64,000 nt of DNA from Pelobates cultripes (taxonomy: Eukaryota; Chordata; Amphibia; Anura; Pelobatidae), in NCBI GenBank assembly GCA_933207985.1, contig OW240921.1, positions 106,339,855 to 106,403,854 of the forward strand, given 5' to 3'. The translations under genes were made by a program, and so were the position numbers. Shown here in pieces: positions 41,359-52,176 of the stretch. Under the pieces are notes generated by a model. That model was given only the letters and a program-made list of their open reading frames with translations. It ran no database searches and was not told the DNA's origin. Numbering within the stretch: the first letter of the stretch is position 1; each line of letters starts with the position of its first letter.

Positions 41359-41494
41359 CAGGGATAGGCAACCTTTGGCACGCCAGATGTTGTTGACTAC
41401 ATCTCCCATAATGTTCTTACAGCCATAATGCCGTCAAAACATCAGGCTATGTGTAGTCCACAGCACCCGGAGTGCCGAATGTTGCCTACCCCTG
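41359..41494. mobile_element. hAT-like miniature element with 8-bp target duplication
   Basis: 136-bp palindrome-like element starting CAGGGATAGGCAACC and ending GGTTGCCTACCCCTG, flanked by GCCCAGAG (41351-41358) and GCCCAAAG (41495-41502). The empty site is seen in the related repeat at 29212-29222. CAGGGGT ends and 8-bp duplications are hAT features. Confidence 0.85.
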
Positions 41495-41964
41495 GCCCAA
41501 AGCACCTGCCTTATGAAGACTTAATTTGATCTGTATTGGGAAGTCTGTGATTGAACAGCCACAGAAAATATGGGCGGGGTTAGAAGGGAATGGCTTGCAA
41601 AGGTTGCAGATCTGCAACTTTTGTAAGCTATTTTTAGATACATCTTCTAGATACACCCCTAATGAAAATAAACAAAATGCATGCATGTTTTCATTGGGGT
41701 ATATCTTTTCCAAGGCATCACCTCCTTCCCATCTGCCTATAAATGAACATGATTGTAAAAAAAAAAAGCCCTGAAAAAGCTATATACAATATATGTTTTA
41801 CTCTTTGTGAATAAGTGAGCAGCCTTTGCTTTTCCTGTTTTAAATTTTGCAGACAGCCAAGAGAACAGGAAGTACACATTGACATCACTTTCTGCTCTGC
41901 GTCTCTGCTGACCATTTTAATTTGAAGGCCTTTATAAACAAATAAAAAATACAGTCCTTAATGT

Positions 41965-42760
41965 ATGTGTCAGAACCACTGCCGATTCGTGGAGACTCTT
42001 CCATATTGTATGTGTTCCCTTGTAATTTTCATATACTGTGCCCCCTCCCCATTCGGGAGAGCTCCTTCTAGCTTCAACTAGAACATTCTCACCTCGATCA
42101 TCGGTGCGAGACCGCAAGGGAAACAATTAATGAGGGCTCCCGTCGGTAGCCGCAATAGTACAGACGAACGCCAGTCAGGGGGAGCGTTCGTGGATTGTTT
42201 CATGACTCGTTTGTCTCCCGAATAAGGACCTCCCCGGTGCCTCATTAGATCGTTCCTCCCAATAAATCAGAACATTCGCACTTGCAACATGAGTGTGAAA
42301 CCGCAAGTCCGTGCGGCAACATTGTGTGAAACTGCAAGGGAAGTAAATAATGAGTGCTCCCCTGGGTGGCCACCATTTTGTATATACGAAAGCCAACCAG
42401 GGGGAGCATTTGTACCCCTCAAGGAGACGCTTTCCTTGGTGGTTTCAGCACTGGAGCCTTCTGAATGGAGAGTGGTCGGGGAAGGTGCTCTGGTGGGACG
42501 CCTGTAGTTGGTGGGGACACTTTTGGGGCACTGGCTTCTTTGGCAAGCTTTTCTGTGCCCGGGAGACAAAGGGTCAGTTTCTTTTCCCACGCCTTAGCTT
42601 CCAGACACAGAGGATCATGGGATGAAGACCCCTGCCCGTTGGGGTGAGAGACCCCTGTTGACATGAGATGAAAACCCCTTGCACGGGGACATGCATAAAA
42701 GCCAAGTGTGGCCAAATAAAATGGTGTTGTACCTCCAGAACTGTGTGTTGTCCGGTTACT
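41965..42760 (+). mobile_element. Putative solo LTR of an endogenous retroelement
   Basis: Has the layout of an LTR: two direct repeats upstream (about 42076-42192 and 42272-42412, sharing AGACCGCAAGGGAA-type, AATGAG-GCTCCC and CAGGGGGAGC blocks), a TATA-like CATAAAAG at about 42697 and a polyadenylation signal AATAAA at about 42716. No internal genes adjoin it. Exact ends and target duplication were not found. It could instead be another repeat. Confidence 0.35.
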
Positions 42761-43092
42761 GAGGGGGCGGGGGGGAGAAAGGGTCTCTTGATATTCTAAA
42801 ATGGTTTCTGAATGGCTGAAGGAAGGGAATTAGCAGAAGTAACCAGCTACAATGTAAATAGACACTGCATGTAGGCGAGCAAAAGTAATTGGAAATATTA
42901 ACAAAAGTTTCAATAAAGCCCTCGTAGCTGGTCATTTGTTGTGAATCTTTTGTATTCACTGACTCCCTTTCCATGGGTTCTGCAGCATTTGGTTCAATTT
43001 AAACAGATACAATTCTTCTGATCACTTGAGAATTAATCACATCATCAGTTAATACATGAGATAAATCTATAAGTCACAGAGCAGGTAATATA

Positions 43093-44547
43093 AACACCCC
43101 TGGCCAAAAAAAAAAGTCGCCACCAAAAAAAAAAAAAGTCACACAATCTAATATTTTTTTATTTTGGGTGTTTAAAGGAGCAGACTGTCTGAGAGTATAG
43201 ACAGTGTACACAGCCTTGGATAACTAGACAGTGCTGATAGATGCACTCTCTTCACATATCCTATAAGCGGGGATTATACTGCTGTATGCCCTTCACACCA
43301 GAGCTGGCCATAGCTCTTCCAAATGTGAGTTCTCTACCTCCTGTTAGTATTTTACACTTTGGATTTTAGACTCATTGCACTACTGCCTGCCCTTGTCTCT
43401 TTCTCTTCCATACAAACGAATACCCTGAGACATTAGGACGCACCCACCCCTACTGAAGAGTCTACTCATCTACATTCCATCAAGTACTGTTGTTCTAGTG
43501 AGACTCTTTTGGACTATTTTACGTTACTTTATTTCACTGTTAGTGCAGCCCTAACCCATTTTTTGTATTGTTTTATCTATCTGTTGAAGGATTTGAGGTG
43601 TCTCCTTCGTTTTGTTTGCTTCAAATTTACATATTGTCTGTTAATTAGCGCTGACTTCCTCTTTTATTTTGTGTAATATTTTGTTTGACCACCTTTAGAA
43701 TTGATTATGGCATGCATTCACTGTGGTATTGTTTCGATATGCTTCTGCAATGTCACAAGATTTATTTCCGGCCAGTGTTCCATTATTTTTCACCAAGATC
43801 TCGTATTGATGATGGGAGAGTTGGACCACTGCGCAAAGCCTTCTCCAGTACATCCCAAAGATTCTCAATGGGGTTAAGGTCTGGATTCTGTGGTTGTCAA
43901 TTGATGTGTGAAAATTATGTCTCATGCTCCCTGAACCACTCTTTCACAATTTGAGGCCGATGAATTCTGGCATTGTCATCTTGGAATATGCCCGTGCCAT
44001 CATGGAAGAAAAAAATCCATTGATAGAATAACCTGGTCATTCAGTATATTCAGGTAGTCAGCTGACCTCATTCTTTGGGCATATAATGTTGCTGAACCTA
44101 GACCTGACCAACTTCAGCAACCCCAGATCATAGCACTGCCCCCACAGGCTTGTACAGTAGGCACTAGGCATGATGGGTGCATCACTTCATCTTCCTCTCT
44201 TCTTACCAGACGATGGTTCCCAATATTCTTCCAGTTTTTAATAATGCGTTGGACAGTTCTTAACCTAATTTTAGTAGTTTCTGCAATCTCCTTAGATGTT
44301 TTCTTTGCTTGATGCATGCCAATGATTTGACCCTTCTCAAACAGACTAACATCTTTTCCATGACCACGGGTTGTATCTTTTGACATGGTTGTTTAAGAAA
44401 TGAGAAGCTACTCATTTCATCAGTTGGGTTTAAATAACTTGTTGCCAGCTGAAAGATAATTGCTCATGCAGTAACTATTCAATAGGAGGCTCTTACCTAT
44501 TTGCTTAGTTAAATCCAGGTGGCAACTTTTTTTTTGGCCAGGCATGG
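43093..44547 (-). mobile_element. Tc1-like DNA transposon, degenerate (second family)
   Basis: Inverted ends CCTGGCCAAAAAAAAAAGT-CGCCACC (from about 43099) and GGTGGCAAC-TTTTTTTTTGGCCAGG (to about 44542), close to TA on both sides (43091-43092, 44548-44549). It contains a minus-strand transposase remnant. Different from the element at 11981-13344. Confidence 0.82.
43690..44386 (-). pseudogene. Tc1-family transposase remnant
   Basis: It starts MSKDTTRGHGKDVSLFEKGQ with a helix-turn-helix (KEIAETTKIRLRTVQRIIK). About 100 residues of the central region are missing before CGGSAMIWGC. The C-terminal part in another frame shows NPDLNPIENLWDVLEKALR, which keeps the third catalytic Glu. Frame changes and stops are present. 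Confidence 0.8.
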
Positions 44548-45017
44548 TATATTGAAGAAGTATCCCCAGGAACCTCCGAGTGGGAAGCCATAAATAATAC
44601 TTTACAAAACAAAAAAAGAACACTCCTCTGACCCTGTTTGACTTTACACGTGTTCTGCTGTTGCCCACATTTGATATTGCCTTTTTATTTCACTCCTATC
44701 CTGTTTATTCCATATCCCTTTTTGATATTACCTTTCCCACTACACCCAGTAGATAATTCTTATCCCTCTGCCCCAAAATTATATTGACGCTTACTCCAGG
44801 TAATCTACCTTACTCCTGGTGCTTCCACAAAGATCCACCCTTCCCAAATGTAGTCCTCCTCATGTCCTCCTCATGAAAGTATATTAGCTCTGGGATTACA
44901 ATTACAAAAACTGAGTTGAATGGCCTCTTAATTTAGATAGAACTATTAAATTATTATAATGCATTAAATTGATTATATAAATCCTTGTTTACTTCCTGGA
45001 AACAATGGACAGAACTC

Positions 45018-45097
45018 TTAACCCCTTAAGGACCAAACTTCTGGAATAAAAGGGAATCATAACATGTCAGACATGTCATGTGTTAAGCAGGGGTTAA
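45018..45097. mobile_element. 72-bp miniature TTAA element, second copy
   Basis: TTAA at 45018-45021 and 45094-45097; the interior matches 37395-37466 except for a changed right end (TGTTAAGCAGGGG). Confidence 0.88.
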
Positions 45098-46669
45098 GCA
45101 GCCGATCTTTGTTCGACAGACCAAATTACTTCCATAAACCAACAACAGAAAAGATTTGTGGATCTCATAGGCACTTCATAAGTCTTGAACTCGATGGTCT
45201 TTTCCTTTGTGTTAGTAAAGACACACACTAGATTATAATACAAAAATTAGGCTTATTTGTAATTTTTTTCTAATAGAAAAAAATGTTGTTGTGCTAATTC
45301 TTAGAAGAAGAAACATTCGTTTGAAGCTTGATAAACAGATAAACTACTTCCTTTGTCTTTCCTTTTTCTTTTTAATCTGTTAATTTTTTCCCACTGACTT
45401 CATCATAGACAGGCCAGCTACTTTCAGAATTATACCTATCAATGGACCTCAGAACTAATAACTAGGACAGTCTGCCATAGATATTGTATAAAATAAGTAT
45501 GAACACTACAGGCATTTTAAAATTCTCCACCTTAATCTCCTCCATGTTTACCTTTCCCATGTGTTCAAAAGAGGGTTTAGATTGTAGGTCCAACAGGTTA
45601 TATGTTTTGTTTTGCCTAGCCTTTGCTAGAGTACCAGTTCAATAGAGTAGAGCTCATACTTGTCATTAGTTTTTTTTTTTAGTTAGTTTACAATGAACTA
45701 ACAATGAGGACATAACAGGTAAAGATGTACTCATGCGGAAATTGCTCTGAATGTGCTCGTTATCACATTTTTCACGGATACTAATAAAATATTGATCTTA
45801 AAATTATAATGGAGCTACTGCAGTGGATGAAGGCATTTATGTTGATATCTTATTAGTTTTGTTAATAAATAAATGAATACATTCTTATTTACCTAATGTA
45901 CTTGCTAGGGTGTATGCAGGAAGAGGTCTGAACGGAGGTGTGGGCTGACCATGTCTTCATGAAACAAATTACCCTTATCAGTCCCTGCACTCTGTGTGTT
46001 TTCTTGTTTGGAATCATAGCATTAGTCTTTATAATCTGTTTCTCAGAAACACAATTATAGATCAGCAAGTTACTAGAATGAAATCCCATTAAAGCAATTG
46101 AATTCAGAGAGAATTTGATACTTGTGTCTCAGTTCATTATTAGCCAGACACAAAACAGAGAAAATCTATCATTATAATCCCTGGGTATTTAAGACCCATG
46201 TTCCTAGGAGCACTGCGATTTAGGTGGAGGTAGTGACAGGGCAGAGGAAGGAGAAAGTGTTATCACAGACAATCGAAAAGAGAAGTGGGACAAAGAAAGG
46301 GTAACAAAATAACGCAACAACTGAGAGAAGTGCCTGTTAGACAAAGGTTCCCTGAAAATTCTCTACCCTGGTTATTTACTAAAGGGAGTATAATTGGGAA
46401 TTCAAAATGAATTCAAGTTGAATGTCAAATTTAAGGCCAAAAAAGCCAGTGTAGAACATTGCTAGTCAAGTATACTTCCAGTTTTTCTAATTTGAAATAT
46501 GCAAGTAAATATACAAGTAAAAAACATTGTATTTGATAAGGATTGCAGAAGAACAATGGGATTAAGTGGAGAGGTGTAGACACAATGTAAATATGAACAA
46601 ATATAGCATGATGCTAAACCATCTCAAAGTAATCAGTTAGTGTGAAAGAAATACAATGTATATTTAGCC

Positions 46670-46950
46670 CTCTGATAGCTGAGGCTCTCTCCGCGTTGTT
46701 CCCCTCTCCTCCACCAGGCTTTCCTATGAGCCTTCTGCATCATGTGACTTTTACTCAGTCAGTGCCGCAAAGGTGCCTCTAGTGGCTGGCATACTGACAG
46801 CAACTAAAAGAAGACTTAACACTGCAATGCAAACATTGCATTTTCTCAAAAACTGCAGTGTTTTACATTGCAGTTTTAAGGGGACTGGGCCACTGCACCC
46901 AGACCACTTCAATGAGATGAAGTGGTCTGGGTGACTAAATCCCCTTAATT
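46670..46950. repeat. Partial TTAA miniature element
   Basis: Shares CCAGACCACTTCA...GAAGTGGTCTGGGTG and a GCATTTTCTCAAAAACTGCA palindromic part with the AAAGGACCACT family, ending near AATCCCCTTAA. Confidence 0.65.
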
Positions 46951-47659
46951 CCGTATGCAGTTGTTTTACACTCATTAGGATGAATTAGATTGAGAGAATA
47001 TATGTACAGCTGGCTTACTTAAAAAATACTTTCTATGTAGAAATTGTGGATAGAAGCAATGGAGATGAAATAACCGTTGGGGAAAGGCATACATTTTAGG
47101 CACATTAGATACAGAGGTAAATCATCACCAAATGGACCATACTAGGCCTTGTTTAATATTTTTGGGTAAGCTAGTCAAATTATTTTTACACGATATTAAA
47201 ATATAAAAAAAATATGAGGGGGACCCCCAAGGTGGCTGCATGTGTACCTCCATAGCTCATGCAAATTCGAGCTAAATCAACCATATACTGTCTGACATTT
47301 CTGCAAGCTACAACTTAACAAGCCTGGATTGCATTGCCCTGCTGGGTACTCACCTTGTTTGAAAAGAAAATGCAGGAAGCAGCGCCTTCAGGAATGTAAT
47401 CAAATCCAGATAGGGATGGACCAATATAAGTAGTAAGAGAAGAAAGTGGAATATAGTGTTGTATTTAGGTAACTGTTAATTGTAGATAAAACAAAATGCA
47501 CTTTCAATTTTCTGGAGCCTATGTTTAGATATGTAGATGGTCTCAGTAGTATGTTGGGAGGTGTCTTTGGCAGTTGTGCAAATATCCCTTTTCAGTGCAC
47601 CACAGTGTAGCATTCGGAAGTCATCGGTATATAAAATGCAAATAAAAAGCAGAATCTAG

Positions 47660-48270
47660 TACTCACTGCAGGGGCGTACCTAGAGCATTTGGCACCCAGG
47701 GCAGATCCTGTGTTTGGCACCCCCGACCTACCTTCTCCCGCACTGCCATGCTTTAAAGTGTAAGAAACACCCACAATATTTTTTAAAATGTGTTCATTTT
47801 TACAAATTGCACAAATGTGTAAATTTTGAGTCCCAGTCACACACACAGATTCACAGGCAGTCACACAGACACAGTTACAGGCAGGCAGTCTCCCACACAC
47901 AGTCACAGACACACACACAGACACATACACACTCTCTCACTCTCTCTTACTTACAGACAGTATGGGCTGGAGGAGTGGATTCTCTGAAGTCCCTCCCTGA
48001 AGGCTATTTTTGGGGAAGCAGGGACTCCTTGCTTCCCCTCAATGTGCAGCAGTAACAGCAGCGGGTGGAAGCCGTGTTTAGCCTCCCCTCCCCCCTTCAC
48101 TGCCTATTTGACTTCGTCTCTGCTGTCACTTAGCTCCGCTGCCAATTTTCTTACATACAGTGGTTTTGAAGTTCTGCGGCTGCCTGCCCCTGCGTGTGTG
48201 ATCTGTGCAGCGACTATGGCAACCTGTCCACCCCCCCATTCTCCCCTTAGTACGCCACTGACTCTCTATG
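47660..48270. repeat. Interspersed repeat with a CA-rich tract
   Basis: Begins near GCAGGGGCGTACCTAGAGCA, includes a CACACAGAC-rich stretch at 47835-47950, and ends in GC-rich DNA near TAGTACGCCACTGA (48250). The beginning and end phrases suggest one repeat unit. Family not known; ORFs are shadows of the repeat. Confidence 0.5.
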
Positions 48271-49166
48271 TTATTAAAATAGATAAAAGGATAAAAAAGA
48301 AGAATACTCACAAAAGGAGCACAATGTCAGGTATTGGTCAATCCTAATGGGTGTAGGTGGTATAATTCCCACCAGGAAAATCACTGAGCGAATCCTCTGA
48401 TTAAAATCTTCAAAGGTAAAATTAGGAAGATCCAAAATCCATAAAATAATTAGTTTTATTAGAGAACAAATAAATAACCAAATACAGTATAAAAACCTAT
48501 CCTTGGACCTATCCTGTTTAAATAGCATAACAAATGTAAAGAAATGGTCAGATGATGTCACTAGTCATGTGACCAAAAATCTATTAACATAAAAGTTGTA
48601 TACAAAGTTTACTTCTTCAATAAATGTTTACTTCTAAAACAATTTTAATAACATTTTCACTCAATTTACCCTTTATGATGTTTTATGATTTTTAGAATTA
48701 TACTTTAAAGGTAAAATCCGAATGTTGTGTTTAACACAGTAGAATTGTTTTTAAATAAGATTACATAACGGTAATGATTATGTGTTGCATTGTTCCTGGG
48801 ATTCGACATCTTGCTATCCTTTTGCACGCCTGCTATTATGTACAGGCTACCAAAGCTGAGAATCGGTTTATAATTAGATCGAGTCTCTAAGTGACCTGGT
48901 GGGAACATTCACTTCCTGAGATGTTTCATAATTATTGACTTTGCATGATACAAATATCAATTTATGTACACACAGAAGTTAAAAGCCTGTAAGTGGTATG
49001 TAGAATATTACATATATCTGTTTGTAATAAATGCACTCAATAGCCAATGTATCAAGTATGTCAGCTAGCACCAGGTAGGGTTTGCTTTTATGTTATAAAA
49101 CCTTGAACTCCTTGTAGCATGAATTCAAAAATGTATTAGAAATATTTCTATTGGTAACATATTGAC
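48271..49166. other. Intergenic, nothing recognised
   Basis: AT-rich DNA without a recognised repeat or gene. Confidence 0.5.
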
Positions 49167-49706
49167 TTAAAGGGACACCATAGTCACCTGAACAACTTTA
49201 GCTTAATGAAGCAGTTTTGGTGTATAGAACATGCCCCTGCAGCCTCACTGCCATTTATTAGTTAAATCCCTTTGTTTATGAACCCTAGTCACACCTCCCT
49301 GCATGTGACTTGCACAGCCTTCCATAAACACTTCCTGTAAAGAGAGCCCTATTTAGGCTTTCTTTATTGCAAGTTCTGTTTAATTAAGATTTTCTTATCC
49401 CCTGCTATGTTAATAGCTTGCTAGACCCTGCAAGAGCCTCCTGTATGTGATTAAAGTTCAATTTAGAGATTGAGATACAATTATTTAAGGTAAATTACAT
49501 CTGTTTGAAAGTGAAACCAGTTTTTTTTTTTCATGCAGGCTCTGTCAATCATAGCAAGGGGAGGTGTGGGAGCTGCATAAACAGAAACAAAGTGATTTAA
49601 CTCCTAAATGACAGTGAATTGAGCAGTGAAATTGCAGGGGAATGATCTATACACAAAACTGCTTTATTTAGCTAAAGTAATTTAGGTGACTATAGTGTTC
49701 CTTTAA
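49167..49706. mobile_element. TTAA miniature element (AAAGGGACACCATAGTC), best copy
   Basis: TTAA at 49167-49170 and 49703-49706 with inverted ends AGGGACACCATAGTCACCTG / TAGGTGACTATAGTGTTCCT. It is the most complete member of the family seen at 1833 and 8181. Non-coding. Confidence 0.88.
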
Positions 49707-50309
49707 TTGAGTCATTAAGTTCCGATAGGTTTTTGTCGATCTTACCTCTTTCCAGGTGTTTTCTATTGAGGTCTACAGTCCATAGATAGAGAATAAACCA
49801 CTCTCAATTTAAGCTTGATGTCTCAGTAGACTTATGGCCATTAAGAGACTCTAAAATGTTAGATAACCTATACCATTCAAATATTATGTTAAAATTATAT
49901 TAAAGGAAAACTGTCAATTAAGACTATTCTTAAAAATAATAACTCTTTCATCAAATATTAAAAGGAAATAGTTGTTATTAAATTAAATATATGTAAAAAA
50001 AAAAAAAAGAAGAAGAAAAGAGAAACACTCATTTTAGTATATATTTAGTATAGTATATGACAGAATAATTCAGCCAAATACATGGGTAAGACAAGTCTTA
50101 TGTCTTCTTACCACTAAACGGCATTGTTAGAATGAAGTAGCATCATTGAGAAGGTGTGCGAAAGCCACTCTTGGCTTTCCTATTTATATTTTTCATCCCT
50201 ATGCCAATGAAATTACAGTGAAAAAGTTGTTTGCAAAAAAACAAGAGTGTAATGCACACACTCAAAAAGGGGGAATACTTCCTGCACGGTGCTCAAAAAA
50301 GGGATAAAC

Positions 50310-50404
50310 AAGGAAGTGGCGACAACGTTTCGGCTCCTCTCTGAGCCTTTATCAAGTCTCATTGATAAAAGCTCAGAGAGGAGCTGAAACGTCTCCACTT
50401 CCTT
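50310..50404. repeat. Inverted repeat containing a GCTGAAACGT motif
   Basis: Arms AAGGAAGTGGCGACAACGTT and GCTGAAACGTCTCCACTTCC, meeting near TTATCAAGTCTCATTGATAA. Similar hairpins with GCC-GAAACG motifs occur at the ends of Penelope-like and related elements, so it may be a terminal remnant. Confidence 0.7.
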
Positions 50405-52109
50405 GATTCAAATAAAAAAGACTGCCTTTTAGAAGAAACCTCAGGTGTGTCAGTATATTTATTTTTCTTCCATTACAGTAAAAAAGGTGAAAAATTTGAC
50501 CTTTTCATCTACACGTTTGCAATAAGTTTGGCTAGCAAAATATATATGAAAATAAGCAAATGCTTTTTATCATTTAGTATGAATTTGTCAACAATCTTAC
50601 ACAGGCTGTCTGCATTCTGTGCGCACCTGTGTACTTGTTGGTTTTAACAAAGCTTTTGAGCAAGACACCCGTTTAGAAAAGCTCTCACACATAAGACACT
50701 ACAAAGAAATAATTTATCACATATGTTAACGTTACTAATAATGGACATATGAGATATATTATATCAGGACCTTGGGTGGCTTACAGTACAGGCTGCTTAC
50801 AATTTATAGTGCTAATTTTGGGCTGGATATGATATCTTTTGTCTGCTGTTCACCTTAAAGATAATAATTGGTCACTTAACCTATCATCATTCTCCCAGAA
50901 CAACAATCTGCACTAATGGCCTATTGTTATATATTTAAGATGAGATTCGTGGTCATGTGTACACAGAATATTTAGCAGTGAATGAGTTAATAGTATATTA
51001 GGTAAGTAATTCCTCTGTGTGAAACCATTTGTCTGAGTGATTAGCATCAAGTGGACAGGACGGTGCTAATGGGTGATTGGGGGAAGAGGCTGCGGACACA
51101 ATCTGACTCCTTTGGTTACAGAGTGACATCACGCAGAGAAGAGAGGGGCTGTCAAGTGCTGTCAGTAAAACAAACGTATCCAGAAAAGTTACTCAACATC
51201 GAGTGAAGAAGACATGGAGAGAGACAGAAGAAGATGCACATAGAGGATACAAGGTAATCAGAGAACAAGAACAGGAAAACGAAAAAAAAAGAAAGAGTAA
51301 CAGCTAGTAAAAGAGGCACAACTGGAAGGGAAGAACAAATAAAGAGAATAAAATGCCTATTTATGGTAAAGAAGGATAAAATAAAAGTATTATGAAGACG
51401 AAGCAAGAGAGAAAATTTAAATGTGTAGGGGCTTAAGATAATTGAATGTAAAATAAAAAAACAAACGTAAAAATTATTAGATTTTTTTGAGAGAAAAAGA
51501 AAGAAAGAAAGAAAGAAAGAAGGAAAAAAGGAAGAAAGAAAGTATAAAGACAGAGAGAAGAGAAGGGGAAATAAATCATTAAGAAAACTAATAACAATAA
51601 TAATTTTAGAATCAAATTGATTTTTCTTTTAAAATTGTGTAACCATTAGCTAATGTTAAGGAGAGATTTTAAAAGGCAGCAATACATTTGTAGAATGATT
51701 ACACAAATGAAATGAAGAAAAAAAAAGGAAAGGGAGACATTGAAGATATACAGAAAACTTAATTATTTTCTAGAGTAAATAAAATTTTAAAAAGTAAACT
51801 AACGACACAGCACAATCTGGGGAACCTATATAAATACAAAACACAGGAGGTAAAAACGTAGATAGCTTAGGTATAACAGTGAAGTGGAAATATTTAGAAA
51901 GTGTGAAGATTTCTTTTTTTGGTAAATTCTCATTCCAGGCCCTGGAGACAACCAGAGATTTTGAAAGAGACTGCAAGAACATAGTCAGCAGGATGAGATC
52001 CAAACTTTAACATGTGACAAGTCCGTGTGAAGCACTTCAGAGGGAAAGCTGGGAAGCAGAACTCGTGACACATTACTGTGGATATAAACACCTGAGCACA
52101 GGAGCAAAA
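50405..52109 (+). other. HTR3A upstream region
   Basis: 1.7 kb upstream of the HTR3A start codon. It contains a (GAAA)n tract at 51495-51541 and purine-rich DNA. A transcription start or TATA box could not be assigned with confidence. The 5' UTR presumably lies in the last few hundred bases. Confidence 0.45.
51495..51541. repeat. (GAAA)n microsatellite
   Basis: Imperfect GAAA repeats about 570 bp upstream of the HTR3A start codon. Confidence 0.88.
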
Positions 52110-52176
52110 ATGTCTCAGTCTTATCCCTGGGTCCAACACAGTCTGCTCACCATATCCCTGGTCATTGCCTGCGCAG
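52110..52176 (+). CDS. HTR3A: HTR3A exon 1 (signal peptide)
   Basis: ATG at 52110 in an acceptable context (AAAAATGT, A at -3), followed by MSQSYPWVQHSLLTISLVIACA, a short signal peptide with a hydrophobic core. Donor GTGAGT at 52177, phase 1. The start is chosen because it is the only ATG giving a signal peptide and correct phase with exon 2. The 5' UTR boundary is not known. Confidence 0.82.

Larger units (their letters stand above)
40025..41730. repeat. Composite interspersed repeat, interrupted
   Basis: Starts at TTAA 40025-40028 (AAAGGGACACCCCAG), stops near 40075, and resumes at about 41170 with sequence matching 29030-29340. The gap holds a G/A-rich minisatellite (40130-40920) and a SINE-like tail (40931-41070); the 3' part contains a hAT-like miniature element (41359-41494). 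Confidence 0.65.
44548..47640. other. Intergenic, mostly unassigned
   Basis: Contains a 72-bp-family element (45018-45097) and part of a TTAA miniature element (46670-46950). No exon recognised. Confidence 0.5.
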
